38,268 nucleotides of DNA, taken from a virus. Of this stretch, positions 21,035-29,781 are shown piece by piece; position 1 is the first letter of the stretch; every line of letters begins with the position of its first letter. Below the pieces are notes generated by a model. The model made no database searches. It was not told the origin of the DNA and saw nothing but the letters and a program-made list of their open reading frames with translations. The stretch spans positions 1 through 38,268 of the IMG/VR virus record IMGVR_UViG_3300028045_000039. One strand, 5' to 3'. Made by a program: the position numbers and the translations under genes.

Positions 21035-21527
21035 CAATAAAGATGATAAAGATGCCCTTGTTGCAAGAGGTTTTCTTACTTATGATGGTACTTTATATAA
21101 AATAACTCCAGAAGGCAGAGCTTTCTGTGCAACCTTAGATAATTACTTTATTAAAGCTAAGAAGAAGACTGACATACAACTGATGGGTAAAGACTTTGCT
21201 GATAATATTAATATTTATAGACAAGTATTTCCTAATCAAAAGTTGCCAAGTGGTAAACCTGCAAGGGTAAATGTAAAAATGTTATCAGAATCATTTAGGT
21301 GGTTTTTTGAAACATATGATTATGAATGGTCTGATGTAATTAATGCTACTAAGATGTATGTAAATGAATTCAGAGATGCTGAGTACATGTACATGCAAAC
21401 TAGCCAGTACTTTATTTGCAAACAGGATAAGCATAAGGTTAAGTCTTCTACATTAGCAGACTACTGTGATATGATTAGAGATGGTATTGATACTGAACAA
21501 AAAACATTTAAAGAAAAAGTAGTATAA
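20937..21527 (+). CDS. Replication-associated protein, winged-helix N-terminus, 196 aa
   Basis: The ATG at 20937 gives MWELFQKILKQKVTPNQALI, a helix that reads as part of a real domain, so I accept the 98-base overlap with the DnaA-like gene; a shorter start at 21006 would cut into it. Residues 30-65 (VSLPTSNKDDKDALVARGFL, then YKITPEGRAF) look like a winged-helix wing and turn. The rest is aromatic and helical (SFRWFFETYDYEWSDVINAT). A replisome organiser or helicase loader is a reasonable guess because the DnaB-like gene follows closely. Confidence 0.65.
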   Translation: MWELFQKILKQKVTPNQALILFGMKQKVSLPTSNKDDKDALVARGFLTYDGTLYKITPEGRAFCATLDNYFIKAKKKTDIQLMGKDFADNINIYRQVFPNQKLPSGKPARVNVKMLSESFRWFFETYDYEWSDVINATKMYVNEFRDAEYMYMQTSQYFICKQDKHKVKSSTLADYCDMIRDGIDTEQKTFKEKVV

Positions 21528-21528
21528 C

Positions 21529-21687
21529 ATGACACCAAATAAAATAACAGAAATATTAAATAAGTTAAACCTTGTACTTGAAGATTTTCAAATGCTAAGA
21601 GATGGAACATGGGTTCCAGATAAAGAGTCATGTAATGACAGTATTGATAATATAGAAAGTATTATATATGCAATAGAAAATGAGTAG
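21529..21687 (+). CDS. Small helical protein, 52 aa, before the helicase
   Basis: A 52-codon frame (MTPNKITEILNKLNLVLEDF, ending IIYAIENE) lies one base after the preceding stop and overlaps the helicase start by 8 bases. It is acidic and helical, without a motif. Tight packing on both sides supports it as a real gene. Confidence 0.6.
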   Translation: MTPNKITEILNKLNLVLEDFQMLRDGTWVPDKESCNDSIDNIESIIYAIENE

Positions 21688-22636
21688 ACCAACAGAAGGT
21701 TGGGTGGGGCAGTATGCCGCATTCAATGAAGCATTGAAATATATGCAAGGTAGACAGAATGGGACTGAAAAGTCAATATATACACCTTGGCCTAAGTTTA
21801 ATGATGCTGCTACTGATGGTTTGGAATGGAATACTCTAACGGTTATTGGTGGTAGACCAGGTTCAGGTAAAACTTTGATTAAAGATCAAATTATACGTGA
21901 GTCTTTTGCACTTAATCCAAATGATGATTTCAGAGTATTAGAATTTCAGTTTGAGATGGTGGGTAGAACCTCAGCCATTAGAGAATTTAGTTCTGTTACT
22001 GGTAAGACTTATAAAGAGTTATGTAGTGCAGGTAGTGTTTTGACTTCTGATGTACTAAACACATGCCATCAGTATGCTAAGGAAAGAGTTAAGAATCCAG
22101 TTGATATAATATCAACACCAATGACTGTAAATCAAATGCGTGAGCAAATTGATATGTATATGGATAAGCATAAAGGAAAGAAAACAATCATAACTCTTGA
22201 TCATACTATGTTAGTAAAGAGAGCACCATATCAGAATAGTACATTAGATATGTTGTTTGAGTTAGGTGAGTTCTTTACACAGTGTAAAAGAGATTATCCG
22301 TGTTTGTTTATTGCATTATCACAACTTAATAGGAATATAGATAACCCGGATAGGGCAATCAATGGTAAGTATGGTAACTATATACTTGAGTCAGATATAT
22401 TTGGTTCAGATGCTATGCTTCAACATGCAGATATGTTAATTGGTATCAATAGGCCTGCTAAACAGAAGATTGGGTTCTATGGTCCTGATAGATATATCAT
22501 TGAAAATGATAGAACTCTTGTATTGCATTTTCTTAAAGCAAGAAATGGAGATGCAAGAATGAGTTTTTTCAAGGCTAAGTTTGAACAAATGCAAATAGAT
22601 GAAATGGCAACACCAGGACAACAAGAAAGAAGATAA
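21680..22636 (+). CDS. DnaB-like replicative helicase (RecA-fold C-terminal domain)
   Basis: This 318-residue protein contains the RecA-like ATPase of DnaB. Walker A is GGRPGSGKT (about 57-65), Walker B is KTIITLDHTML (about 169-179), and the H3-type segment LFIALSQLNRN follows; ALSQLNR is the DnaB finger. It lacks a full N-terminal helicase-loader-binding domain, as is common for phage versions. It is expected to unwind the fork with the primase at 24635. The start overlaps the small upstream gene by 8 bases. Confidence 0.88.
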   Translation: MSRPTEGWVGQYAAFNEALKYMQGRQNGTEKSIYTPWPKFNDAATDGLEWNTLTVIGGRPGSGKTLIKDQIIRESFALNPNDDFRVLEFQFEMVGRTSAIREFSSVTGKTYKELCSAGSVLTSDVLNTCHQYAKERVKNPVDIISTPMTVNQMREQIDMYMDKHKGKKTIITLDHTMLVKRAPYQNSTLDMLFELGEFFTQCKRDYPCLFIALSQLNRNIDNPDRAINGKYGNYILESDIFGSDAMLQHADMLIGINRPAKQKIGFYGPDRYIIENDRTLVLHFLKARNGDARMSFFKAKFEQMQIDEMATPGQQERR

Positions 22637-22655
22637 TAAATTAAAAAGTAAAATA

Positions 22656-23177
22656 ATGGGAATAACACCAGATCAACGTAAGAAAAAAGTAGCTGATTTA
22701 AAAGAAGAACATGAAGATTACTTTCAGACTGAAGGTAAAATTAATGCATTATATATTCCAAAAATGGCTTACAGGCCAGGAGGAAAAGATGAGCTACATA
22801 TTAGCTTCTTTCCTAGTGAATTAGAAAAAGAAGAAGATATATATACAGAATTTGTAAGCATAAGCTATGATTCTGAAGATCCTAAAAGAACACTATATCT
22901 TTTGAAACATAATCCTCATTGGAGGGAAGAGTTTGAGCTTTCAACATCAAGCTCAGGGTTTCAAAGACATCTAGTGTCAGTTAGTGAACTGAAAGTAATT
23001 AATGATGTGACCAGCAGAGGTAAGTTAGTTTTAGATTTTGCTGATTTGCCAAATCCAGATAATAATTTCACTTCTGCAGGAGCTACTTCTGATAGTTCGT
23101 TAGTAGATAAACTAGAGGAAATTAATCAAACATTAAAAACGTTAACTAAAGTAATAAACAATAAATTAAATAAGTAA
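22656..23177 (+). CDS. Conserved-looking phage protein, 173 aa, unknown
   Basis: I use the ATG at 22656 (MGITPDQRKKKVADLKEEHE), because the longer frame overlaps the helicase end and the later ATG has A-rich context. It combines a charged helical start, a beta-rich middle (PKMAYRPGGKDELHISFFPS, YTEFVSISYDSEDPKRTLYL) and a helical tail (LVDKLEEINQTLKTLTKVIN). No enzymatic motif. It lies between the DnaB-like helicase and the Sak4-like ATPase, so a replication or recombination accessory role is likely but unproven. Confidence 0.65.
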   Translation: MGITPDQRKKKVADLKEEHEDYFQTEGKINALYIPKMAYRPGGKDELHISFFPSELEKEEDIYTEFVSISYDSEDPKRTLYLLKHNPHWREEFELSTSSSGFQRHLVSVSELKVINDVTSRGKLVLDFADLPNPDNNFTSAGATSDSSLVDKLEEINQTLKTLTKVINNKLNK

Positions 23178-23178
23178 A

Positions 23179-23862
23179 ATGGCCCAAAGTGTATTAATCA
23201 TTGCAGACTCAGGAACTGGTAAGTCTACATCTATTAGAAATTTAAATCCAGATGAAACATTCATTATAAATATTGCTAATAAACCTTTACCATTCAAAGG
23301 ATGGAAGACAAACTATACCTTAATAAGTAAAGAAAATAAAAAAGGAAACTTAGCATCAGCTTCATCTGCCGCAGGCATTATGAAAGCTATTACTCATGTA
23401 GATCAAAACATGACACATATTAAAACGCTAGTTATAGATGACTGGCAGTATATGAGTTCTTTTGAGTACTTTGATAGAGCTAATGAGAAAGGTTATGACA
23501 AGTTTACTCAGATTGCAGCAAATCTTGCTCAGGTAGCAAAGATGCCCAAAGATCTTAGAGATGATTTAACTGTTATATTTTTAACTCACTCTGAGGATTC
23601 AACTGACATCAATGGTAATAGAAAGATTAAAGCAAAAACCATTGGTAAAATGATAGATAACACACTAACTTTGGAAGGTCTGTTCTCTATAGTTTTATTT
23701 GGAAAAGTAAATAAAAATGATGATGGTGAACTTGAATATGGTTTTGAGACTCAAAACAATGGAGAGAACACATGTAAATCACCACAAGGTATGTTTGAAG
23801 ACTTCTTCATCCCAAACAACCTGCAGTATGTGAAAGACTGTATTAAAAAATATGAAGAGTAA
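23179..23862 (+). CDS. Sak4-like P-loop ATPase (recombination type)
   Basis: This 227-residue protein has Walker A ADSGTGKST (9-17) and Walker B TLVIDDWQ (about 88-95) with the polar THSED segment (sensor) further on. This is the compact P-loop ATPase type that phages use as Sak4/AAA_24-like recombination mediators. One base separates it from the previous gene. The following gene is an SSB candidate; Sak4-type proteins act with SSB in single-strand annealing, so the pair is meaningful. Confidence 0.75.
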   Translation: MAQSVLIIADSGTGKSTSIRNLNPDETFIINIANKPLPFKGWKTNYTLISKENKKGNLASASSAAGIMKAITHVDQNMTHIKTLVIDDWQYMSSFEYFDRANEKGYDKFTQIAANLAQVAKMPKDLRDDLTVIFLTHSEDSTDINGNRKIKAKTIGKMIDNTLTLEGLFSIVLFGKVNKNDDGELEYGFETQNNGENTCKSPQGMFEDFFIPNNLQYVKDCIKKYEE

Positions 23863-23892
23863 ATAATCAAAATTAATTAAAAGAAAAAAATT

Positions 23893-24567
23893 ATGTTAAG
23901 TACAAGCGGAATGTCAGCCGGATCAGGCAAAGAAAAACCAGTAATTGAACCAGGTAATCAAGTAGTTAGAATTAACTCTGTTACTTTTGATCAAACACCA
24001 TATGATGCAGATGCATATAATATTACATTGAATGTTGAGAGTAGACCCATGAATGGTGAATTTCAAGGGTTTCTTGTAGATCAGAACAATCCTAATGGCC
24101 CACGTTATAAAGGTCAGGTTGGTAGAGTTAGATTTAGCCCTTATGCATATAAAGACACAACTTTAGCTAACGGTAATGAAATTAGCCGTGACACAGAAGT
24201 TATGAAAGCAATGATCTTTTTATCTGAAGCACTAGGTAAAAGAGCTGAACTGGATAAGATCAGTGCAAATACTATTGAAGAGTTTATGATAGCATGTAAT
24301 TCATTGTTTTCTAACTCAGAGTATGTAAATATGTGTTTAGGTGCACGTGAGTGGGAAAATAAAGATGGTTATATAAATAATGATTTGTTTCTACCCAAGC
24401 TAAGTAAAGCTGGTGTACCTATTGAAGCATTAGATGCTGAACCAAGTAGACTTTTGACTTATGACTCAAATGATACTAATCATTTAAGAAGAGCAATTAA
24501 GAAAGTTTCACCTACTACAAGCAATTTTGAGCCTGCAAAAACAACAGGTGATGATTTTGATTTGTAA
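23893..24567 (+). CDS. Candidate single-stranded DNA-binding protein
   Basis: The 224-residue protein opens with a disordered GSGKEKP leader, then strands typical of an OB fold (GNQVVRINSVTFDQTPYDAD, AYNITLNVESRPMNGEFQGF, YKGQVGRVRFSPYAYKDTTL). It ends in TTGDDFDL, a short acidic-hydrophobic tip like the SSB protein-interaction tail. It follows the Sak4-like ATPase gene and is closed by a strong terminator, so the two probably work together. A family assignment needs a profile search. Confidence 0.6.
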   Translation: MLSTSGMSAGSGKEKPVIEPGNQVVRINSVTFDQTPYDADAYNITLNVESRPMNGEFQGFLVDQNNPNGPRYKGQVGRVRFSPYAYKDTTLANGNEISRDTEVMKAMIFLSEALGKRAELDKISANTIEEFMIACNSLFSNSEYVNMCLGAREWENKDGYINNDLFLPKLSKAGVPIEALDAEPSRLLTYDSNDTNHLRRAIKKVSPTTSNFEPAKTTGDDFDL

Positions 24568-24590
24568 TAGTTTATATTGATAAAGCTTTA

Positions 24591-24616
24591 AGGGGAGTGT
24601 AGTGCTCCCCTTTTTG
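24591..24616 (+). terminator. Intrinsic terminator
   Basis: AGGGGAG (24591-24597) pairs with CTCCCCT (24605-24611) around TGTAGTG, followed by a T-run. It closes the 20522-24567 unit. The loop shares TGTA with the early-region terminators. Confidence 0.85.
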
Positions 24617-24634
24617 TTTTATAAACAGAACCTT

Positions 24635-25609
24635 ATGTTTAGCACAAAAAATCTAGTATTAGATATAGAAGATATACCCAGCTATTGGGTGTTTCAACAT
24701 TATCTAAATTTATCAGAGTCATTGACTGGTCAAGATGTTAAAATAATTTCTGTATTTAATCCTTCTGAAAAGACAGCAAGCTTATGTATTTATGTAGATG
24801 CCAATCTGCAACAGTATAAGTTTAAATGCTTTTCTACAGGTAAAAACGGTAATAAGATTGATTTGATAAAGCATATGTTTGACTTAAGTTATTCATTAGC
24901 CGCCATAAAGGTTGTTAGTGACTATAACTTATATGTAAAAACAGAAGACTTTAAAGAAGTAAAGCTTAAGCCGGCTGCTAAATGGCAGATAGATTTTATA
25001 AAACATAGACCGTGGAGTGAAGAAGATAGTCAGTATTGGCTATCCTATAGAATAGGGATGTCTATACTTAATGAATATAATGTAAAACCTATTGAGTACT
25101 ATAACATGATTAAAGAAGAAGATAATCAAGTTAGGGCTCTTAAAGTAGAGGGATTACATATTTATGGTTACTTTGATAGACATGGTGAAGTATATAAAAT
25201 ATATCAACCAAAAAGTAAACATAAATTTCATAAAATAAATTCACACCTACAGGGACTTGATCAACTAAAGTATGATAAACCATACTTGGTAATATGTTCA
25301 TCCCTTAAAGATGCATTATGTCTTAAATCAATAGGTTATAATCTTGAAGTATTAGCACCAGATAGTGAGAATACAATGATAAAACCTCATGTAATTCAAT
25401 ATCTAAAAAAGAAATATGATAAAGTAATTACACTATTTGATAATGATGAAGCAGGTAAAACAGCAATTAAAAAGTATGCAGAAGCATATAAAATTAATGG
25501 TTGCGCTTTAACTATATGTAAAGACATATCAGATGCAATGAAAGAGTATGGTTTTGATAAAGTGCATGCTGAATTAAAACCTTTAATTAAACAAACATTA
25601 AATAAATAA
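24635..25609 (+). CDS. DnaG-like primase with degenerate TOPRIM Glu
   Basis: I use the ATG at 24635 (MFSTKNLVLD), since the in-frame upstream codons lie inside the terminator. Residues 33-80 resemble a reduced zinc-finger region (SLCIYVDANLQQYKFKCFST). TOPRIM follows: YLVICSSLKDALCLKSIG (about 217-234), then VITLFDNDEAGKTAIKKYAE with the DxD at 269-271. The catalytic Glu usual in the first TOPRIM strand is Ser here; some phage primases carry SKD-type sequences instead. It would prime the DnaB-driven fork. Confidence 0.8.
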   Translation: MFSTKNLVLDIEDIPSYWVFQHYLNLSESLTGQDVKIISVFNPSEKTASLCIYVDANLQQYKFKCFSTGKNGNKIDLIKHMFDLSYSLAAIKVVSDYNLYVKTEDFKEVKLKPAAKWQIDFIKHRPWSEEDSQYWLSYRIGMSILNEYNVKPIEYYNMIKEEDNQVRALKVEGLHIYGYFDRHGEVYKIYQPKSKHKFHKINSHLQGLDQLKYDKPYLVICSSLKDALCLKSIGYNLEVLAPDSENTMIKPHVIQYLKKKYDKVITLFDNDEAGKTAIKKYAEAYKINGCALTICKDISDAMKEYGFDKVHAELKPLIKQTLNK

Positions 25610-25610
25610 T

Positions 25611-26012
25611 ATGGAAAAAAACTCAAATAGGAAATGGTTTATACCTGGTTCTGTGCCTTCAAGTAAAAATGGAAGGAGATGGACTGGTAAATACTTTATA
25701 GCAAGTAAAACTGTAGTAAATTACAGAAAGCTCACTAAGGAATATTATCAAAAATACGCCAATGAGTTCAAAGAAGAGTTAGCAAAGCATAAAATGCCTG
25801 CTAAGATATCTTTTACTTTTGTTAGAGGTACACGTCATAAGTTTGACTATATAAATCCAGCTCAAACTGTACAAGATGATATGGTTAAAGCAGGATGGAT
25901 AGAAGATGATAACGCAGAATTTATCTTACCTGTTTTTATTCAGTACACATATGATAAAAAAAATCCAGGTGTATGGATAGAGATATTAGATAGTGGGCCT
26001 GATGACAAGTAA
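25611..26012 (+). CDS. RusA-like Holliday junction resolvase
   Basis: This 133-residue basic protein matches the RusA layout: FIPGSVPSSKNGRRWTGKYF at the start, then HKFDYINPAQTVQDDMVKAG followed by WIEDDNAEFI. The DxxN and the DD before the C-terminus are the metal-binding acidic residues of RusA. It resolves four-way junctions and fits recombination-dependent replication. Its start lies one base after the primase stop, and its end overlaps the next gene by 11 bases. Confidence 0.85.
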   Translation: MEKNSNRKWFIPGSVPSSKNGRRWTGKYFIASKTVVNYRKLTKEYYQKYANEFKEELAKHKMPAKISFTFVRGTRHKFDYINPAQTVQDDMVKAGWIEDDNAEFILPVFIQYTYDKKNPGVWIEILDSGPDDK

Positions 26013-26286
26013 AGAATTTTTTCAAATTGTTAGTCTGTTAAATGGATTACCAGAAGATTTTGACTTAGGAATTAGTTGTTATAATAGTTTTAAGTCTAAG
26101 TCACCCATGTTTGATTTACTCTTCACTAAAGCACTAAGGTATAAAAAGAGAACCAGATTCATTAAAGAGATGGAACTTAAGTATACACCTATAGAACTTA
26201 CAGTTAAGGTAATAAACAGAAAGATAAATGGTGAGAAGCAGAATTCTGTATACAAAAACATTTTATTAGAAATTATGAATAATTAG
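26002..26286 (+). CDS. Hypothetical protein, 94 aa
   Basis: I use the ATG at 26002 (MTSKEFFQIVSLLNGLPEDF), which overlaps the RusA-like stop by 11 bases; a GTG nine bases upstream is the alternative. The protein is helical and basic (LRYKKRTRFIKEMELKYTPI), with no recognised motif. Two bases separate it from the VWA gene, so it is likely in the same operon. Confidence 0.6.
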   Translation: MTSKEFFQIVSLLNGLPEDFDLGISCYNSFKSKSPMFDLLFTKALRYKKRTRFIKEMELKYTPIELTVKVINRKINGEKQNSVYKNILLEIMNN

Positions 26287-26288
26287 AT

Positions 26289-27452
26289 ATGGTAAACATA
26301 CAAGACTTAGTTGCTAAGACAACTAAAAATTTAATACTTACTGAGCCCTTTTACGGGCTCTTTTTGATTGGTATAAATAAACAATTCAGTGATAAAATAC
26401 CTACAGCAGGTGTTAGTAAACACGGTGTTGGTATGCAGTTAACAGTTAATCCTGAGTTCTACACTAATTTAAGTGAAGATCACAGGTCAGGACTGATTAA
26501 GCATGAACTTTTACACATAGCATTTGGGCATTTAATAATGAGAGATCTCTATTCAGATCATAAGCTATTTAATATAGCTGCTGATTTGGAGATTAATCAA
26601 TATATACCGGAGGAGAAGCTACCAGATGGTGGATTATTACTTTCTAGTTTTCCAGAGTTGAATCTTCCTAATAGGGCAGGTACCAAGAGGTATTATGAGT
26701 TATTGGAAGAGGCACAGAAGGATGGAACTAGTCCGTCTTTGGATAACTTAATGGATCAGATGGATGGTAGTAGTCAATATTGCCATGATACATGGAATGA
26801 CTTTGATGACCTATCTGAAGCGGATAAGAAGCTGGTGCAAAAGCAAATTGATCATCAGCTTAAAGAAGCAACAGAAGAAACTGTTAAGAAACAGGGTAGT
26901 GTACCTGGAGAGTTATCTGAACTTATTAATAGACTAATGCATGTTGAACCTGCTAAGTTTGATTGGAAAGGATACCTTAGAAGGTTTGTTGGTAATTCTA
27001 GTATAGTATACACTAAAAAACTTAGACGTAAGTATAACAAGCGTTATTCAGAAAATCCCGGCCTTAAGATTAAGTTCAAGAATCATATACTGGTTGGTGT
27101 TGATACAAGTGGATCTGTAAACACTAGTGAGCTAAAGGAATTTTTTAGTGAGCTTACGCATATGCATAAGACAGGTCATAAGATTACAGTAGCCCAATGT
27201 GATACTAAACTAAATAGTGTAAAAGAATTCAATCCAAAAAAGGATTGGGAGATACATGGTCGTGGTGGGACAAGCTTCCAACCCGTAATTGATCACTTTA
27301 ATGAAAAAAGAGGAGCTTATACAGCTCTTATATATTTAACAGATGGTGAAGCTTATGCACCAGATGACTGTCCAAAAAACACTTTATGGGTTCTTAGCAG
27401 TATATCTGATATGAATAATAAGTTACCCGGTTTAGTAATAAAATTAAATTAA
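26289..27452 (+). CDS. Metallopeptidase-like plus VWA domain protein (DUF2201 type)
   Basis: The 387-residue protein has an N-terminal zinc-peptidase-like domain with HELLHIAFGH (HExxH at 72-76, third His 81). A C-terminal von Willebrand A domain has a MIDAS motif VGVDTSGSVN (DxSxS, about 269-278). HGRGGTSFQPVIDHF and YLTDGEAYAPDD are typical VWA strands. The architecture is that of bacterial DUF2201/VWA-like proteins that pair with MoxR-type ATPases, and such a gene follows 9 bases on. Possible functions: assembly chaperone, protease or conflict module. An intrinsic terminator is embedded in codons 19-26 (26343-26365). Confidence 0.82.
   Translation: MVNIQDLVAKTTKNLILTEPFYGLFLIGINKQFSDKIPTAGVSKHGVGMQLTVNPEFYTNLSEDHRSGLIKHELLHIAFGHLIMRDLYSDHKLFNIAADLEINQYIPEEKLPDGGLLLSSFPELNLPNRAGTKRYYELLEEAQKDGTSPSLDNLMDQMDGSSQYCHDTWNDFDDLSEADKKLVQKQIDHQLKEATEETVKKQGSVPGELSELINRLMHVEPAKFDWKGYLRRFVGNSSIVYTKKLRRKYNKRYSENPGLKIKFKNHILVGVDTSGSVNTSELKEFFSELTHMHKTGHKITVAQCDTKLNSVKEFNPKKDWEIHGRGGTSFQPVIDHFNEKRGAYTALIYLTDGEAYAPDDCPKNTLWVLSSISDMNNKLPGLVIKLN
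26343..26365 (+). terminator. Intrinsic terminator inside the VWA gene
   Basis: GAGCCC (26343-26348) pairs with GGGCTC (26355-26360) around TTTTAC, followed by TTTTT (26361-26365). It lies in codons 19-26, encoding EPFYGLFL, the stretch that family members normally have. A fully paired GC-rich hairpin plus T-run inside coding DNA suggests transcriptional attenuation. Confidence 0.75.
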
Positions 27453-27461
27453 TAAAAAAAA

Positions 27462-28730
27462 ATGGCACAAGTAAATTTAAATGTAACTGAGTTAAAAGGA
27501 TTTGTAAATCACATAATTACAAACAACAGATTTTTGCAAGAACAGGGCAAGAATTCTGTATCAGTAGAGGTGGTTGGTGAATCAGGTATTGGTAAAACAT
27601 CTACCATTGTTGAACTGGCAAAGGAAAATAATTTAAACTTTGTAAAGTTAAACCTAGCACAGATAGAAGAGTTAGGTGATCTAGTAGGTTTTCCTGTTAG
27701 ACAATTTCAAATGTATAAAGAGACAAAAGTTTCACCAAAGGCAAATGACATTTCTTATACTGCAGCACAAAGAAGCGCTGCATCATCTAATCTAACACAA
27801 ATTCAACATCAAGTAACAAAGAAAGTTGGTTTATGGGTTGATGAACTTGCTGTACAAGAGTATCTTAAAACAGGATACAAAATGACAGGTAAGAACAGAA
27901 TGTCTTATTGTCCACCGGAGTGGATTGCTGATAAGAAATCAGGTGGTATCTTATTACTAGATGACTGGAACCGTGCTGATGTACGTTTCATTCAAGCTGT
28001 GATGGAACTGATTGATCGTCAGAGTTATATCTCATGGACTCTTCCAAAAGATTGGCATATAATGCTAACTGCAAACCCGGATAACGGAGACTATATGGTT
28101 AACAGTGTAGATAGTGCACAGAAGACTAGGTATGTAACTGCTAATCTGAAGTTTGATATTAATGTATGGGCTCAATGGGCAGAAGGTGCAGGTATAGATA
28201 CAAGATGTATTAACTTCTTGCTTCTTAATCCTGAGCTTGTAACTCAAGAAACTAATGCAAGATCTATTACTACATTCTTTAATGCAATATCAAGTTTTGA
28301 TAGCTTTGAAGATAACCTTTCACTGATTCAAATGATAGGTGAAGGTAGTGTGGGAGATGCATTTGCTTCTATGTTTACCACATTTATTAATAATAAACTT
28401 GATAAGTTGGTAACGCCAAAAGATCTATTGACGCATGATAGTCAACAGTATATACTTGGTGAACTTAGAGGGTGTATTGGTAAAGATGATACCTACCGTG
28501 CAGATATTGCATCAACTCTAGCAACACGTTTAGCTAATTATGCTGTTGTTTATAGTAAAGACAATACTATAAGTCAGAAGATAACAGATAGACTAAAAGC
28601 TTTATGTACGGAAGACTATTTTACTAATGATCTAAAGTATTTGATTGTAAGATCAATATTTGGTGGCAACAAGAAAAAGTTTAATAAATTAATGATGATC
28701 CCAGAGATTGTTAAAATGACAATGAAATAG
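27462..28730 (+). CDS. MoxR-type AAA+ ATPase
   Basis: This 422-residue protein has Walker A GESGIGKT (39-46), Walker B GGILLLDDWNRA (about 165-176) and a sensor-type LTANPDNGDY. The loops KLNLAQIEELGDLVG and RADVRFIQAVMELIDR are typical of MoxR enzymes. Paired with the VWA/metallopeptidase protein it likely forms a MoxR-VWA machine that remodels or activates proteins. In bacteria such pairs mature metalloproteins or take part in conflict; the phage target is unknown. The C-terminal half is helical and shares no motif with known ATPases. Confidence 0.85.
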   Translation: MAQVNLNVTELKGFVNHIITNNRFLQEQGKNSVSVEVVGESGIGKTSTIVELAKENNLNFVKLNLAQIEELGDLVGFPVRQFQMYKETKVSPKANDISYTAAQRSAASSNLTQIQHQVTKKVGLWVDELAVQEYLKTGYKMTGKNRMSYCPPEWIADKKSGGILLLDDWNRADVRFIQAVMELIDRQSYISWTLPKDWHIMLTANPDNGDYMVNSVDSAQKTRYVTANLKFDINVWAQWAEGAGIDTRCINFLLLNPELVTQETNARSITTFFNAISSFDSFEDNLSLIQMIGEGSVGDAFASMFTTFINNKLDKLVTPKDLLTHDSQQYILGELRGCIGKDDTYRADIASTLATRLANYAVVYSKDNTISQKITDRLKALCTEDYFTNDLKYLIVRSIFGGNKKKFNKLMMIPEIVKMTMK

Positions 28731-28734
28731 AATT

Positions 28735-29781
28735 ATGGCAAATAAATCAGTATATCAAGATTTTGATGCTGATGCTTTAACTTACTTTGCATTAGGGGGT
28801 GACACTGTTTACGGTGTCCTCTCTAATTCAGGGGAGTGTAATAAAGTATTATGCACACAAGATCAGACAACGTATGATAAAATACACAGTATATTAACGG
28901 TCCCAACTGAAGATGACCAAACTTTTAGAACCAAAAAGAAAGCTTTTATATTACCTAAATGTAAAGTATCACAAGATAGATTAAAAGCTGCTCTTAAAGA
29001 GCATGGTATAACTGTAACAAATGATTATATAAAAGCAGATCTTATAATTGGACATGAAGATATATCTACTCATACATTACAGAATGCGGAAAACATCCCG
29101 TCTACTATAATGATGAATAAGCTATGGAATTATGAAACTACAATGGGAGATGCAACAAAAACAGGTATCCTAAAAAAAGTTTCAGATTCTGGTTTGGAAT
29201 GTATTGTTACATCTAGAATTACAGATAGTGTAAGATACTATGATATAGATATAGAAAGCAGTTTATATGATAACTGGATGATTACTGGTATGGCTTTGAA
29301 CTTAGCTTATATAATTGACACAACAGATGTTACTGTTATTGATCCTGAGACTATACTTCATGCGTCTGCTACTAAAATGATTCTTGATGAAGAGTTACTT
29401 GCAGACCTTAAAGCTCAGCTGAATTCCTATACAGATGATAAAGCTTTAGCTCTTAAAATTATACCAACTATAGATTATAAGAAAAACTATCACTTACTGT
29501 GGCAGTTTGCACAGGACTGTCCTCATATAATGTATGCTGACAATAGAGATAAAGACCTGCAATACTGGTTAAAGGAATCTAACTTTATTGGCCTTACACG
29601 TAAGAGTGCGCAGGACATGATACTATGGTTAGAGAATAAAGGAATGTTAGATAAAGTAACATTTAGATATTTAGAACCTGTTGTAAGGAGAGAAATATCT
29701 ATAAGTAATAGAGACCTGTATACATTTAAGGTTGCTGTTAAAAAAGAGTATCAAAAATATTTAATAAAAGAAAAATTATGA
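28735..29781 (+). CDS. Unknown protein A, possible MoxR-VWA partner, 348 aa
   Basis: Starts after AATTATG and is separated by four bases from the MoxR gene. The N-terminal region (about 65-110) has RLKAALKEHGITVTNDYIKA followed by DLIIGHED, the same pattern as in the next protein (KVDLLKEKFNVKVTRNRDKA DL.I). The C-terminal half (DDKALALKIIPTIDYKKNYH) also echoes the next gene (ENRTLALEMLANCNL). I think the two are distant relatives. No catalytic motif is seen. Placed between MoxR and nuclease genes; function unknown. Confidence 0.65.
   Translation: MANKSVYQDFDADALTYFALGGDTVYGVLSNSGECNKVLCTQDQTTYDKIHSILTVPTEDDQTFRTKKKAFILPKCKVSQDRLKAALKEHGITVTNDYIKADLIIGHEDISTHTLQNAENIPSTIMMNKLWNYETTMGDATKTGILKKVSDSGLECIVTSRITDSVRYYDIDIESSLYDNWMITGMALNLAYIIDTTDVTVIDPETILHASATKMILDEELLADLKAQLNSYTDDKALALKIIPTIDYKKNYHLLWQFAQDCPHIMYADNRDKDLQYWLKESNFIGLTRKSAQDMILWLENKGMLDKVTFRYLEPVVRREISISNRDLYTFKVAVKKEYQKYLIKEKL

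Noticed and set aside
28793-28830. Short GACAC/GTGTC hairpin inside the unknown protein A gene
   Set aside because: Only five base pairs, no T-run, and in coding DNA; it is not comparable to the embedded terminator at 26343.
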